Assembly (NCBI RefSeq): GCF_003072625.1 | Contig: NZ_CP027805.1 | Span: 680,001-744,000 of the forward strand | Length of the DNA stretch: 64,000 nt | Source: Limosilactobacillus reuteri | GTDB lineage: Bacteria > Bacillota > Bacilli > Lactobacillales > Lactobacillaceae | Direction: 5' to 3' | Shown here: positions 18,526 to 29,289 of the stretch, in pieces | Numbering within the stretch: position 1 is the stretch's first letter | Layout: the number at the start of each line of letters is the position of its first letter | Made by a program: the position numbers and the translations under genes | The notes under the pieces: generated by a model | The model's database searches: none | Told to the model about the DNA's origin: nothing | The model's input: only the letters and a program-made list of their open reading frames with translations

Positions 18526-19311
18526 TTGAGCGGAGATAATATTAAACAACATTTTCGCCCGGATGAAGCCACCCTTATTGACAAAGCAAATGACTGGGTA
18601 GCCACTGCAGAAGGGCAATATCGTCCTGTCCTCACTCCTTTTTTAAATCCACGTGAACGTTTTATTGTCCAAACGATTGTTAATCGAAATAACAATGTTA
18701 AAATAACAATGTATGGTGGTTGGCAAGGCGCAGAAATGCAACGAGTTCTAATTTATCCGCCTTATTATGAACCCTCTATAGAAGACTTTGCTTTACAGGC
18801 TTTAGAGATAAACTATCCTGTTAAGTTTTCAGAACTTCATCATCGGCAAATTATGGGAACATTGATCGGTGAAGGGATGGAGCGGAATACATTTGGTGAT
18901 ATTTTAACTGATGGATCGCATTGGCAAGTTATTGTAACAAAACCAATGGCAGAGTATTTACGTAAAAGCGTTGAACATGTTGGTCGAATTAAGATTAAAT
19001 GGATTCCGATTGCAACAGAAGCAGTGGTAACACCTAAAGAGGAATGGGTGCCGATAGTTACAACAGTTTCATCACTACGGTTAGATGTTGTGATAGCTGC
19101 AGGCTTTAATTATTCACGAAACCGGGCAAAGCAATTAATAGAGCATGGTCAAGTTCGATTAAATTGGGAAGAGATCAATCGTACAGATTATCAAATTGTG
19201 TTTCATGATTTGATATCTGTGCGTCATGGTGGTCGCCTTAGAATCGATATGACCAATGGAAAAACAAAAAAAGATAAAGAAAGAATTACCATTTCAGTTG
19301 TAAATGCGTAA
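18526..19311 (+). CDS. ylmH: S4-domain RNA-binding protein YlmH
   Basis: A 261-aa protein. An N-terminal YlmH domain (HFRPDEATLIDKA, ...FLNPRERFIV) is followed by RQIMGTLIGEGMERNTFGDI and a C-terminal S4 RNA-binding domain (LRLDVVIAAGFNYSRNRAKQLIEHGQV, about 184-245). Related proteins bind ribosomes or nascent-chain complexes in Gram-positives and the gene is always near divIVA. The start is TTG 18526 after AGAGGAAG. The molecular role here is inferred from the family. Confidence 0.92.
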   Translation: MSGDNIKQHFRPDEATLIDKANDWVATAEGQYRPVLTPFLNPRERFIVQTIVNRNNNVKITMYGGWQGAEMQRVLIYPPYYEPSIEDFALQALEINYPVKFSELHHRQIMGTLIGEGMERNTFGDILTDGSHWQVIVTKPMAEYLRKSVEHVGRIKIKWIPIATEAVVTPKEEWVPIVTTVSSLRLDVVIAAGFNYSRNRAKQLIEHGQVRLNWEEINRTDYQIVFHDLISVRHGGRLRIDMTNGKTKKDKERITISVVNA

Positions 19312-19332
19312 TTTGAATGGAGGAATTTACTC

Positions 19333-20076
19333 ATGAGTTTGACGGTTGATCAAATTAATAATAAGCAATTTAAAACCAAGATGCGAGGTTATAATCCTGA
19401 AGAAGTGCAAGAATTTATTCAGGAAGTTTCACAAACAGTTCAACAATTAATAACTGAAAATAATAATTTACGAGAACAAGTACGTGCTAATGATAGCAAG
19501 ATTAAGTACTTTGCTGACTTGAAAGACTCTTTAAATAAGTCAATTTTAGTTGCTCAAGAGGCTGCTGATAAGGTTAAAAATAATGCTAAGCGCGAAGCTG
19601 ATATTATGATTCGTGAAGCGCAAAAGCAAGCAACTGATATTGTTTCGGAAGCTAACGATAAGTCAAACCAAGTAATTGAAGACGCTGCTAATTCTACTAA
19701 GAAGTTAACAAGTGAAACTAATGATCTTCGTAAACAGACTCGGATCTTCCGTCAACGGCTTCAAGTCATGCTTGAATCTCAATTAGAAGTCATTAAGAGT
19801 AATGAATGGGACAAGCTTTTGGAAAATGATGACTTGAGTAAATATGACGAAATTGAAAAAATTTTAGGTAGTCGTCTTGACAGCAGTTCAGCAACCAGTG
19901 TAGAATCAACTGCAACAACTGCTAGTGAAGAACAACCTGTTGAATCAGAACAGCCTGTTGCTTCTGCTGAACAAACAGAAGAAGAGAGTGCACCTGCACA
20001 ACCAACAGCTGTTAACGATGACAAAGGATCAGATGCACCTGAAACTGTTGTTGTCTTCCCTGATAATAGCAAGTAA
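19333..20076 (+). CDS. divIVA: Cell division initiation protein DivIVA
   Basis: A 247-aa protein. The N-terminal lipid-binding domain begins SLTVDQINNKQFKTKMRGY followed by NPEEVQEFIQEV. A long coiled coil (about 30-165, many E, K, N and Q) is followed by an acidic, low-complexity tail (about 190-247, S/A/T/E/Q). DivIVA senses negative membrane curvature and marks poles and septa. The tail is longer than in B. subtilis but usual for lactobacilli. ATG 19333 follows TGGAGG. The ileS T-box leader begins soon after its stop. Confidence 0.96.
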   Translation: MSLTVDQINNKQFKTKMRGYNPEEVQEFIQEVSQTVQQLITENNNLREQVRANDSKIKYFADLKDSLNKSILVAQEAADKVKNNAKREADIMIREAQKQATDIVSEANDKSNQVIEDAANSTKKLTSETNDLRKQTRIFRQRLQVMLESQLEVIKSNEWDKLLENDDLSKYDEIEKILGSRLDSSSATSVESTATTASEEQPVESEQPVASAEQTEEESAPAQPTAVNDDKGSDAPETVVVFPDNSK

Positions 20077-20099
20077 ATCACTAGGATCGTATTTTAATA

Positions 20100-20334
20100 A
20101 AATCGTTGAAGAGAATTGGAATAATTATCATAACGTTAAAGCGAGTCAACAATTGGTGAGAGGTTGATAATGTTTAAATATTCCTGATCATCTCGGAGTA
20201 CCTCATTTGAGTTAGTTAGGATGAGGCGGTTCATTATCGTTATCTAATGACATAAGGAAACTTTAATCTTAAAGTTTTAAATCCGGGTGGTACCGCGAAG
20301 AAGCTTCGTCCCAGTAATGGGAGGAAGCTTTTTT
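20100..20334 (+). promoter_or_regulatory. T-box leader of ileS (isoleucine-tRNA responsive)
   Basis: The conserved T-box sequence GGGTGGTACCGCG is at 20285-20297, directly before an intrinsic terminator (AAGCTTC/GGAAGCTT plus T-run, 20299-20334). Upstream, GAGTCAACAATTGGTGAGAGG (about 20135-20155) resembles the GGTTGGTGxxAG block of Stem I. The segment TGATCATCTCGGAGT holds ATC triplets at 20187-20189 and 20190-20192, candidate isoleucine specifier codons. Uncharged tRNA-Ile should favour antitermination and raise ileS expression. The 5' boundary is approximate. Confidence 0.93.
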
Positions 20335-20373
20335 ATTATTAAAATACAAGAATTAATGAAAGGGGTAGTTACA

Positions 20374-23172
20374 ATGCGTATTAAAGATACGTTAAACCTT
20401 GGCCGCACTAAATTTCCAATGCGCGGAAAGTTACCTGTAACTGAGGCACAACGAGAACAGCTATGGGAAGAAAATAAAGTTTATGAACTACGACAAAAAT
20501 TAAATGAAGGAAAGCCTACTTTTGTTTTACATGATGGGCCTCCATATGCTAACGGTAATATTCACATTGGTCACGCTATGAATAAGATTTCTAAAGATTT
20601 TATTGTGCGCTATAAGTCAATGTCTGGCTACCGGGCACCTTATGTTCCTGGTTGGGATACTCACGGCTTGCCAATTGAACACCAATTAACTAAATCTGGT
20701 TATGACCGTAAAAAGATGAGCTTAACTGAATTCCGTGATCTTTGCCGAGAATATGCTCTTAAGCAAGTTGATAAGCAACGGACTGACTTTAAGCGTTTAG
20801 GTGTAAGTGGTGAATGGGATCATCCATATCTTACCCTTGATAAAGAATTTGAAGCTGCTCAAATTCGGGTATTCGGTGAATTTGCTAAGAAGGGTCTATT
20901 ATATCAAGCTAAGAAGCCAGTTTACTGGTCATGGTCTTCAGAATCAGCCTTGGCAGAAGCCGAAGTTGAATATCATGATGTTGTTGCTAAAACTGCCTTC
21001 TTTGCAGAACAAATTAAAGATGGCAAAGGCCGTTTAGATAATGATACATATTTAGTTGTTTGGACGACTACACCATGGACCATTCCAGCTTCAGAAGCGG
21101 TTGCTGTTAATGCAAAGTTTGATTATTCAGTTGTAAAGCCTGCTAATGATGACCGGAAGTTTGTTGTTGCAACAGATCTTCTTGAAAAATTAGCGGAAAA
21201 ACTTGGTTGGGAAGATTATGAAGTTGTTGACCATCTACTGGGACAAGAACTTGAAGGAATGACTACTCAACACCCATACCTTGATCGTGATCTTCTTGTT
21301 GGCTTAGCAGATTACGTTACTGCTGATGCTGGTACTGGCCTTGTTCACACTGCTCCTGGATATGGGGATGATGATTACAACTTTGGTAAAAAGTATGACT
21401 TGCCAATTTTTGCCCCAATCAATGATCAAGGTGTTTTAACCAAGGAAAACGGTGAAGGCTTTGAAGGGGTATTCTACCAAGATGCTGATGACGTTTCCCT
21501 TCAAAAGTTAGAAGAAAACAATGCTTTACTTCTTCAAGAGCCATTACAACACAGCTACCCATTTGATTGGCGGACAAAGCAACCAATCATCTTCCGGGCA
21601 ACTGATCAATGGTTTGTATCAATTGAAAAGATGCGCCAAAATATTTTAGATGCCTTAGAAGACGTTAAGTACCACCCAGAATGGGGAAGGGTTCGTCTTC
21701 GCAATATGATCAAAGACCGTGGTGATTGGGTAATTTCTCGTCAACGTGTTTGGGGTGTGCCTTTACCAATCTTCTATGCTGAAGATGGCACACCAATCAT
21801 GGAAGAAGAAACGATCAACCATGTAGCAGATTTATTTGCTAAGTATGGCTCTAATGTTTGGTTTGAACGTGAGGCAAAAGACCTCTTGCCAGAAGGATAC
21901 ACTAATGAACACTCTCCTAATGGTCAATTTACTAAAGAAACTGACATTATGGACGTATGGTTTGATTCTGGTTCATCACACCAAGGGGTATTAGCTGAAC
22001 GTGATTATTTAACATACCCAGCAGACCTTTACCTCGAAGGATCTGACCAATATCGTGGTTGGTTTAACTCGAGTTTGATTACCAGTGTTGTATGTTCAGG
22101 ACATGCGCCATATAAGGAAATCGTTTCTCAAGGGTTCACACTTGATAAGCGCGGTAACAAGATGAGTAAATCTCAAGGTAACGTTATCGATCCAAATAAA
22201 GTTGTTCAACAAATGGGTGCAGAAATTATCCGTTTATGGGTAATGAGTGCTGATACTTCGGCTGATGTTCGGGTATCGATGGGGACATTCCAACAGATTT
22301 CTGAAGCATATCGTAAGTTGAGAAATACGTTCCGCTTCTTACTTGCTAATACCAGCGACTTCAATCCTGAAGAAAATACTGTTTCTTATGAGAAGTTACA
22401 ATCAGTAGACAAGTACATGTTGGTTAAACTTAACCACTTCTTGAAGACAATGCGGGAAGATTTTGATAACTACGATTTCCTTGATGCTTATAAGGTATTG
22501 ATCAACTTTGTAAACAACGATCTTTCAGCTTTCTACATGAACATTGCCAAAGATGTGCTCTACATTGAGGCTGAAAATTCAGAAGTTCGGCGGTCAATGC
22601 AAACAGTTTTCTATGATATTCTTTTGACACTTGTTAAACTTCTTACGCCAATCCTTCCTCACACTACAGAAGAAGTATGGAGTTACATGAATGAACCGGA
22701 AGATTTTGTTCAATTAACTGAAATTCCAGATCCACGGACATTTGATGGTGAAGAAGAGCTATTGAGTAAGTGGGATGACTTTATGGAAGTGCGTTCACAT
22801 GTTCTAAAGAGTCTTGAAGAAGCACGGAATGCTAAGCTAATCGGTAAATCTCTTGAAGCGCAAGTTGATCTTTACTTAACCGATGACCAAAAGCAATTAC
22901 TTGATAGCCTTGATGAAAACATTCAATTATTGCTAGGAGTTTCTGCTCTTCATGTACATCCAGCTGATGAAGCGCCTGCTGATGCTGACCAATACAACGA
23001 TGGAGTAGCAGTTAAGGTTACAACTGCTAATGGTGAAACTTGTGCTCGTTGTCGTATGGTTAAGGAAGATGTTGGCAGTGATCCAGCATATCCTGAATTA
23101 TGTGCTCGCTGTGCTGCTATTGTTCGGGAAAACTTCCCTGAAACAGCAGAAGATGGTTTAGAAGAAGAATAA
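20374..23172 (+). CDS. ileS: Isoleucyl-tRNA synthetase
   Basis: A 932-aa class Ia synthetase. Motifs in order: HIGH ([10 protein letters not shown], near residue 60), the editing domain with [11 protein letters not shown], the KMSKS loop ([10 protein letters not shown]), an anticodon-binding helical region, and a C-terminal zinc module with CARC...CARC. ATG 20374 after AAAGGGG gives the standard length; an upstream in-frame start at 20287 would lie inside the T-box and is rejected. Expression is controlled by the T-box leader, and a hairpin terminator follows at 23230-23263. Confidence 0.97.
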   Translation: MRIKDTLNLGRTKFPMRGKLPVTEAQREQLWEENKVYELRQKLNEGKPTFVLHDGPPYANGNIHIGHAMNKISKDFIVRYKSMSGYRAPYVPGWDTHGLPIEHQLTKSGYDRKKMSLTEFRDLCREYALKQVDKQRTDFKRLGVSGEWDHPYLTLDKEFEAAQIRVFGEFAKKGLLYQAKKPVYWSWSSESALAEAEVEYHDVVAKTAFFAEQIKDGKGRLDNDTYLVVWTTTPWTIPASEAVAVNAKFDYSVVKPANDDRKFVVATDLLEKLAEKLGWEDYEVVDHLLGQELEGMTTQHPYLDRDLLVGLADYVTADAGTGLVHTAPGYGDDDYNFGKKYDLPIFAPINDQGVLTKENGEGFEGVFYQDADDVSLQKLEENNALLLQEPLQHSYPFDWRTKQPIIFRATDQWFVSIEKMRQNILDALEDVKYHPEWGRVRLRNMIKDRGDWVISRQRVWGVPLPIFYAEDGTPIMEEETINHVADLFAKYGSNVWFEREAKDLLPEGYTNEHSPNGQFTKETDIMDVWFDSGSSHQGVLAERDYLTYPADLYLEGSDQYRGWFNSSLITSVVCSGHAPYKEIVSQGFTLDKRGNKMSKSQGNVIDPNKVVQQMGAEIIRLWVMSADTSADVRVSMGTFQQISEAYRKLRNTFRFLLANTSDFNPEENTVSYEKLQSVDKYMLVKLNHFLKTMREDFDNYDFLDAYKVLINFVNNDLSAFYMNIAKDVLYIEAENSEVRRSMQTVFYDILLTLVKLLTPILPHTTEEVWSYMNEPEDFVQLTEIPDPRTFDGEEELLSKWDDFMEVRSHVLKSLEEARNAKLIGKSLEAQVDLYLTDDQKQLLDSLDENIQLLLGVSALHVHPADEAPADADQYNDGVAVKVTTANGETCARCRMVKEDVGSDPAYPELCARCAAIVRENFPETAEDGLEEE

Positions 23173-23205
23173 TCTCTAAAAAAACTGGTTTTCGCTATCT
23201 AGTAA

Positions 23206-23263
23206 ATGACAATTATTTTTAAGCGGTGTAAAATACCAAGTGACACTTGTTGCTTGGTATTTT
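23206..23263 (+). promoter_or_regulatory. Overlapping ileS terminator hairpin and cold-shock gene promoter
   Basis: An ATGACA hexamer (23206-23211), a 17-bp spacer and TAAAAT (23229-23234) make a good promoter for the cold-shock gene. The -10 overlaps the left arm of a perfect 11-bp inverted repeat, AAAATACCAAG (23230-23240) and CTTGGTATTTT (23253-23263), which also looks like the ileS terminator. A transcript starting near 23240 would lack the left arm, so the hairpin acts only on RNA reading through from ileS. Confidence 0.55.
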
Positions 23264-23282
23264 ATTATGGAGTTGGTAAAAA

Positions 23283-23486
23283 ATGCTCAAAGGAAAAGTA
23301 AAAAGTTTTGACGAACAAAAAGGATGGGGCTTTATTACAGTTCCTCATGAAGGAGAAATTTTTGTTCATTATAGTGGAATTGAAGGAACGTGTCGTCGCA
23401 TCCTTCACCCCGATGAAGAGGTCTCATTAGTAATTGTTCAAGGACAAAAGGGACCGCAAGCAGCACATGTTCGTGTTTTAAGATAA
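23283..23486 (+). CDS. Cold-shock-domain protein (CspA-like)
   Basis: A 67-aa single cold-shock domain. RNP1 is KGWGFIT (residues about 13-19) and RNP2 is EIFVHYSGI. These bind single-stranded nucleic acid. The C-terminal half (CRRILHPDEEVSLVIVQGQKGPQAAHVRVL) is more divergent than the main CspA-D proteins, so it may be a specialised paralogue. ATG 23283 follows GGAG. It is followed 12 bp later by the Nudix gene, probably in one transcript. Confidence 0.88.
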   Translation: MLKGKVKSFDEQKGWGFITVPHEGEIFVHYSGIEGTCRRILHPDEEVSLVIVQGQKGPQAAHVRVLR

Positions 23487-23498
23487 GGATGGGTTCTA

Positions 23499-24050
23499 AT
23501 GGAATTTGAAGAGCGACCAATAAGTAGTAAAACAGTTTTTCACGGCTATTTAATCGATGTTGAAGTACAGCAAGTTATCACCCCACATGGGAATATAACA
23601 CAACGAGAAATCGTCCACCACGCACCAGCAATTGCGATTTTAGCTTTGACGGCTGATAATAAAATGATTCTTGAAAAACAGTGGCGCGCACCAATTGCGA
23701 AAACAACCCTTGAAATTCCTGCGGGGAAGCTCGACCAACGGGATGCTGATAATGCTCTTCATGCGGCTAAACGTGAATTAAATGAAGAAACAAGGTATGA
23801 AGCAACAAGTTTGAAAAAAATTTCTTCATTTTATACTTCTGTTGGTTGTATGGATGAATATATGACTCTTTATTTGGCCACGGGATTAAAACGAGTTAGC
23901 AACGAGCTGCCGCAAGATCAAGATGAACAGTTGATGTTAAAAGAAGTAACTTTACCACAAGCACTTGAAATGATTGATCAAGGCGAAATTGAAGATGCTA
24001 AGACAATCATGACAATCTATTACTGGCAAGGAATGAACAACCGTGGATAA
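23499..24050 (+). CDS. nudF: Nudix hydrolase, ADP-ribose pyrophosphatase type
   Basis: A 183-aa protein. The Nudix box runs from the P-A-G-K-L-D segment to KRELNEETRYEA (about residues 72-103), with the metal-binding REL-x-EE intact. The preceding VRxxEKQWRAP-like segment and the later FYTSVGCMDEYMTLYLATGL are typical of ADP-ribose/NudF enzymes, which cleave ADP-ribose to AMP and ribose 5-phosphate. Substrate is inferred from the family. The stop overlaps the next start by 8 bases. Confidence 0.9.
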   Translation: MEFEERPISSKTVFHGYLIDVEVQQVITPHGNITQREIVHHAPAIAILALTADNKMILEKQWRAPIAKTTLEIPAGKLDQRDADNALHAAKRELNEETRYEATSLKKISSFYTSVGCMDEYMTLYLATGLKRVSNELPQDQDEQLMLKEVTLPQALEMIDQGEIEDAKTIMTIYYWQGMNNRG

Positions 24051-24312
24051 TAAACAACAAGATGAGCAACAAGCACGTATGTCACGTAGTCAATATCGTC
24101 AACAGCAACGTCAGACTGAACAACAACCTATTAATGAAGCAACAGGAAATACAACTAATCAACTTTATAGTCGCGAAGCAGTTGCTAGTCAGCGTCATGA
24201 CGAAACAGTGGCAGAAAAAACGGCGCGCTTGAAACGCCACTTAAATATTGCAATCATTGCTTTGATTGTGGCAATTATTATTGTTTACTTAATACTATTT
24301 TATGTTGGATAG
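24043..24312 (+). CDS. Small membrane protein of unknown function, Q-rich, C-terminal anchor
   Basis: An 89-aa protein starting at GTG 24043 inside the end of nudF. Residues 1-60 are hydrophilic and very rich in Q, R and E; residues about 66-88 form one membrane helix (IAIIALIVAIIIVYLILFYV). This gives a tail-anchored layout with the soluble part in the cytoplasm. I do not recognise a domain. Such proteins are common between nudF and mtnN in lactobacilli. The overlap implies translational coupling with nudF. Confidence 0.75.
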   Translation: MDNKQQDEQQARMSRSQYRQQQRQTEQQPINEATGNTTNQLYSREAVASQRHDETVAEKTARLKRHLNIAIIALIVAIIIVYLILFYVG

Positions 24313-24327
24313 AAAAAGGAGAAAAAT

Positions 24328-25023
24328 ATGCGATTTGGAATTATTTGTGCAATGCCTGAAGAAATTAAAGAATTAACTGCAAAGTTATCTGATAAACAAG
24401 AAAAGAAAATCGGGGGTAAATCCTACCTTTTCGGTAAAATCAATAATCAAGACGTTGTATTAGTAGAATCTGGAATTGGTAAAGTGGAAGCTGGAATTAC
24501 TACTGAACATTTAATTACCGATTGTGGGGCAGATGTTGTGATTAATTCTGGATCAGCTGGTGGAATTGGTAAAGGATTACATGTTGGTGATATTGTCATT
24601 TCGACTGAAACTGCTTACCATGATGTCGATGCAACTGCATTTAATTACCGTTATGGCCAACTCCCAGGCAAAGAACCACGCTTTAAGGCTTCTGACCAAT
24701 GGGGACAAGCTTTAGAAAAAGCCGGCGAAAAGACTGGCTTAAATGTAAAACGAGGATTGATTGTTTCTGGTGATCAATTTATTGCAAGTTCAGAAGCAAT
24801 TAAAGAGATTTTGAATAATTTCCCTGATGCACTTTCTAGTGAAATGGAAGGGGCAGCGGTTGGACAAGTTGCCACTGACCACCAAATTCCATATGTGGTC
24901 GTACGAGCAATGTCGGATACAGGTGATGAAGACGCCGGCGTTAGTTTTGACGACTTTATTATTGATGCCGGAAAACGCTCTGCAAATATGCTTCTTCAGC
25001 TCTTTGCAGATTTAGATAAGTAA
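24328..25023 (+). CDS. mtnN: 5'-methylthioadenosine/S-adenosylhomocysteine nucleosidase
   Basis: A 231-aa enzyme of PNP/UDP phosphorylase type. It starts MRFGIICAMPEEIKEL, with the family motifs GIGKVEAGITTEHLI, NSGSAGGIG and SSEMEGAAVGQVA (ribose-binding Met-Glu), and the catalytic aspartate in RAMSDTGDEDAG. It removes adenine from MTA and SAH, recycling by-products of SAM-dependent reactions and feeding autoinducer-2 precursor. ATG 24328 follows AAAAGGAG. The cysteine desulfurase gene follows after 20 bp. Confidence 0.96.
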   Translation: MRFGIICAMPEEIKELTAKLSDKQEKKIGGKSYLFGKINNQDVVLVESGIGKVEAGITTEHLITDCGADVVINSGSAGGIGKGLHVGDIVISTETAYHDVDATAFNYRYGQLPGKEPRFKASDQWGQALEKAGEKTGLNVKRGLIVSGDQFIASSEAIKEILNNFPDALSSEMEGAAVGQVATDHQIPYVVVRAMSDTGDEDAGVSFDDFIIDAGKRSANMLLQLFADLDK

Positions 25024-25043
25024 AATGGAAGGATGAAAAACTC

Positions 25044-26198
25044 GTGAGTGAGATTTATTTGGATAATGCAGCAACAACCCCGATGACTCCGGAAGTGATT
25101 GCGGAAATGACTAAACAAATGCAAGAATCATGGGGTAATGCATCGACTGGTTACTCTTATGGGCGTCATGCTAAACTTGTAATGGAAAATAGTCGTCACA
25201 TTCTTGCCCAAAGCATTAATGCTGATGATAATGAAATTATCTTTACCAGTGGAGGAACTGAAAGTGATAATACTGCTATTATCCAAACCGCTTTTAAACG
25301 GCAAAATCTTGGTAAGCACATTATCACAACTGCCATTGAGCATGAGGCGGTCTTAAAACCTCTCCATTTTTTAGAAGAACATGGCTTTGAGGTAACCTAT
25401 TTACCAGTTGATGAAAATGGTAATATCTCAATTGATGATTTTAAGGCAGCTCTTCGTAATGATACGATTTTAGTAACCATTATGATGGAAAACAATGAAG
25501 TGGGTAGTCAAATGCCTATCCATGAGATTGGGGAAATTTTGAAAGACCATCAAGCATGGTTCCATACAGACGCTGTTCAAGCATATGGACTGTTACCAAT
25601 TGATGTTAAAACTGACCATATTGATATGCTTTCAACATCGGCCCATAAGGTTAATGGCCCAAAGATGATAGGATTTTTATATCGTCGTGATGGTATTAGT
25701 TTTCCAAGCTTTATCAAGGGTGGGGATCAAGAAACTAAACGTCGTGCCGGGACTGAAAATGTACCTGGGATTGCTAGCTTTGCTAAAGCGGTTGAGTTAA
25801 ACACACCCGAAGTGAAAGAAGAACGTCGTGATCGTTATTATGCCTTTAAGCAAAAAATTGTTAACGCGCTTAGGGAAAATAATGTTGATTTTGAAATTAA
25901 TGGTCAAATCAACAAGACACACGTTCTTAACTTATGGTTTAAAGGAATTTCAACTTATGTTATCCAGACAGACTTGGACCTTGCAGGAATCGCAGTCTCT
26001 GGTGGGTCTGCATGTACAGCTGGTAGCATTGAGCCTTCTCACGTTTTAACAGCGATGTTTGGCGCTGACAGTCCCCGCATTAGTGAATCAATTCGAATTA
26101 GTTTTGGCGGGTTAAATACGGAAGAAGATATTGATCAGTTAATTGCTACGATTGTAAAAACCGTTGAAAACCTAAAGAAGATTAATGGGGACAATTAA
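25044..26198 (+). CDS. Cysteine desulfurase (NifS/IscS family)
   Basis: A 384-aa PLP enzyme that releases sulfur from cysteine as an enzyme persulfide. It begins IYLDNAATTPMTPEV. The PLP lysine is in STSAHKVNGPKMIG and the active cysteine in the loop SGGSACTAGSIEPSHVL. The short loop fits the group that serves tRNA thiolation and other sulfur acceptors. The start is GTG 25044. DUF1831 and mnmA follow, so delivery of sulfur to MnmA for 2-thiouridine is the likely role; this is inferred from context. Confidence 0.94.
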   Translation: MSEIYLDNAATTPMTPEVIAEMTKQMQESWGNASTGYSYGRHAKLVMENSRHILAQSINADDNEIIFTSGGTESDNTAIIQTAFKRQNLGKHIITTAIEHEAVLKPLHFLEEHGFEVTYLPVDENGNISIDDFKAALRNDTILVTIMMENNEVGSQMPIHEIGEILKDHQAWFHTDAVQAYGLLPIDVKTDHIDMLSTSAHKVNGPKMIGFLYRRDGISFPSFIKGGDQETKRRAGTENVPGIASFAKAVELNTPEVKEERRDRYYAFKQKIVNALRENNVDFEINGQINKTHVLNLWFKGISTYVIQTDLDLAGIAVSGGSACTAGSIEPSHVLTAMFGADSPRISESIRISFGGLNTEEDIDQLIATIVKTVENLKKINGDN

Positions 26199-26199
26199 A

Positions 26200-26538
26200 A
26201 TGGAATTTACAAAAACAGTACAAATTTCTGGTGATAAAGATAAATATACAATTAGCCCAGAAATAAAAAAATACGCCTTGCTTGATTTAGGATTTGAACA
26301 GACGAAACGGGGAAACTTTGAATATTTAGGCAGTCTCGATACTGATAACCCATTTAAACCTGTCGCACGTCTTCGAATTTTAATTAACAGCGATTTAGAT
26401 GGTTTAAAAATGGAAACTCTTTCGGGAAATGGCTTACGAAAAATTAATATTTTTAATCATCAACGCGCAGCTGAATTTGTTCAACAATATCACTATATTT
26501 TAGATGAAATGGTCGCCCGGCAAATATTCACTAAATAA
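26200..26538 (+). CDS. DUF1831 domain-containing protein
   Basis: A 112-aa protein recognised as DUF1831 by its size, by the KYTISPEIKKYALLDLGF and FEYLGSLD segments and by its fixed place after a cysteine desulfurase gene in Lactobacillales. Function is unknown; a role with the desulfurase is a guess. ATG 26200 has GGGGAC at the right distance, whereas the earlier in-frame ATG 26185 lies inside the desulfurase gene, without a proper binding site. Confidence 0.82.
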   Translation: MEFTKTVQISGDKDKYTISPEIKKYALLDLGFEQTKRGNFEYLGSLDTDNPFKPVARLRILINSDLDGLKMETLSGNGLRKINIFNHQRAAEFVQQYHYILDEMVARQIFTK

Positions 26539-27779
<1,241 letters not shown>

Positions 27780-27915
27780 TTCATATTTTTAGACCTTAAA
27801 GAAGGCGGAGGTAATTTCGCTTTTGCCTTCTTAAATATACATAAAGTAATAACTCTATGATAAACAATTGCCGCAAACTCTGGTAAGATAGTAAATAAAA
27901 GGGGTAACGACAGAG

Positions 27916-28572
27916 ATGACAAAAGTTTATTTAATCAGGCACGGAAAAACGCAATGGAATTTAGAATCCCGTTATCAAGGTTCCAATGGCGATTCACCGT
28001 TATTAAAGGATAGTTATCGCGAAATTGAATTATTAGCAAGTTCTTTACAAAGGATTCCGTTTGAACACGCTTATACTAGTCCTTTAAAGCGTGCGCGCGT
28101 AACAGCTCAGGCATTATTGAACCATTTGAATCCAGAAATCCCATTAACAATTGATAGCCGGTTAAAAGAATTTAATTTAGGCAAAATGGAAGGAATGCAT
28201 TTTGAAGATGTTGCGGCAAAATGGCCTGAAGTCTTAAAAAACTTTCGTCATCATCCTGATAAATATGATGAATCATTAGTAGAAGGAGAAAGTTTTCTAG
28301 AAGTAATAGCCCGTTTCCGCGCAGCAATTGAAGAGTATTGTCGCCAATATCCTAATGGCAATATTCTTGTGATTTCACATGGAGCTGCCTTGAATGCTGC
28401 CATTAATGCATTGATTGGAATGCCTCTTGCTCACTTGAAAGATCGTGGTGGACTAAGCAATACATCAACGACAGTTCTTACTACTAATGATGGTCGCCAT
28501 TTTGAACTTGAGAAGTGGAATGACACGTCTTATCTTCACAAGAGCAAGGTTGATCCGACTGATACGATTTAA
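27916..28572 (+). CDS. Histidine phosphatase family protein (phosphoglycerate mutase-like)
   Basis: A 218-aa protein with the phosphohistidine motif LIRHGKTQWN at residues 6-15 and the second catalytic histidine in ILVISHGAALNAAI. YTSPLKRARVTAQALL and the acidic EFNLGKMEGM are also typical. It belongs to the GpmB/CobC-like branch rather than the glycolytic dPGM, so the substrate is uncertain. ATG 27916 follows AGGGG. The TPR gene begins 12 bp after the stop. Confidence 0.88.
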   Translation: MTKVYLIRHGKTQWNLESRYQGSNGDSPLLKDSYREIELLASSLQRIPFEHAYTSPLKRARVTAQALLNHLNPEIPLTIDSRLKEFNLGKMEGMHFEDVAAKWPEVLKNFRHHPDKYDESLVEGESFLEVIARFRAAIEEYCRQYPNGNILVISHGAALNAAINALIGMPLAHLKDRGGLSNTSTTVLTTNDGRHFELEKWNDTSYLHKSKVDPTDTI

Positions 28573-28584
28573 GAGGTGATATTA

Positions 28585-29268
28585 ATGACAGAGAAAAAAG
28601 ATTTTCGTGATCCTAAGAAAAAGGAAACAGAAAAATTAGTTCATAAACTAGTTGAAGCAATTGATAAACACCCAGATAAAGTCAATAATTATTATGATTT
28701 AGGGTCTTTGCTAACCCGGTTAAATGATTATCAACAAGCAGAAGAACTTTTCATGAAGGCTTTGGGTATTTTTGAGGCAAAAGGCGACAAGGATGCTATG
28801 AATCTCTTAAACTATGGCCTTGGTAATCTTTACTATGAGATTGGTAAAGTTAATGAAGCAATTAAGCTTTACAATAAGATTGATGATCCAAAGCTCAAAG
28901 CTGATTCTTATCTTATGTTAGCTCAAAGCTATATGAAAAAGGGTCAATACAAACAGACAGTTGCTTATGGATTAACTGCTCTTGAATTACGTCCAGACGA
29001 TCCTGAAATTAACCAAGTAATCGGTGATTCATTATTAGCATTAGGTGAATTTAAACAGGCTAAAGCTTACTTTGATGCAATTCTAAAGTATCATCCAGGA
29101 CGTGCTGATACGCAGTTTAATCGTGGAATTGTGGCGATGGTTCTTGGTGAGCCTTACAAAGACTACCTTGCACAAGCCAAGCAGTTAGATCCCAATTACT
29201 ACCACAAGAGCGAGCAACGACTCAATGATATTGAAAAAACGCTTCAGGCAACGCAAAAGAAAGATTAG
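28585..29268 (+). CDS. Tetratricopeptide-repeat protein
   Basis: About 227 aa, soluble and helical, with five to six TPR units from residue 35 onward (NNYYDLGSLLTRLNDYQQAE, NLLNYGLGNLYYEIGKVNEA, DSYLMLAQSYMKKGQYKQTV, and more). No catalytic domain is visible, so a scaffold role is likely. ATG 28585 has AGAGGTG at the right distance; an in-frame GTG at 28576 lies inside that site. recD2 follows after 21 bp, and TPR-recD2 pairs are common in lactobacilli. Confidence 0.88.
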   Translation: MTEKKDFRDPKKKETEKLVHKLVEAIDKHPDKVNNYYDLGSLLTRLNDYQQAEELFMKALGIFEAKGDKDAMNLLNYGLGNLYYEIGKVNEAIKLYNKIDDPKLKADSYLMLAQSYMKKGQYKQTVAYGLTALELRPDDPEINQVIGDSLLALGEFKQAKAYFDAILKYHPGRADTQFNRGIVAMVLGEPYKDYLAQAKQLDPNYYHKSEQRLNDIEKTLQATQKKD

Positions 29269-29289
29269 CAACATGAAAGGATGACTTCT

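Noticed and set aside
20287..20373. Upstream extension of ileS
   Set aside because: The extension would translate the T-box and terminator; ATG 20374 has AAAGGGG and gives the normal N-terminus.
27796..27834. Terminator after mnmA
   Set aside because: AAGAAGGC and GCCTTCTT do pair, but there is no T-run after the stem, so termination is not supported.
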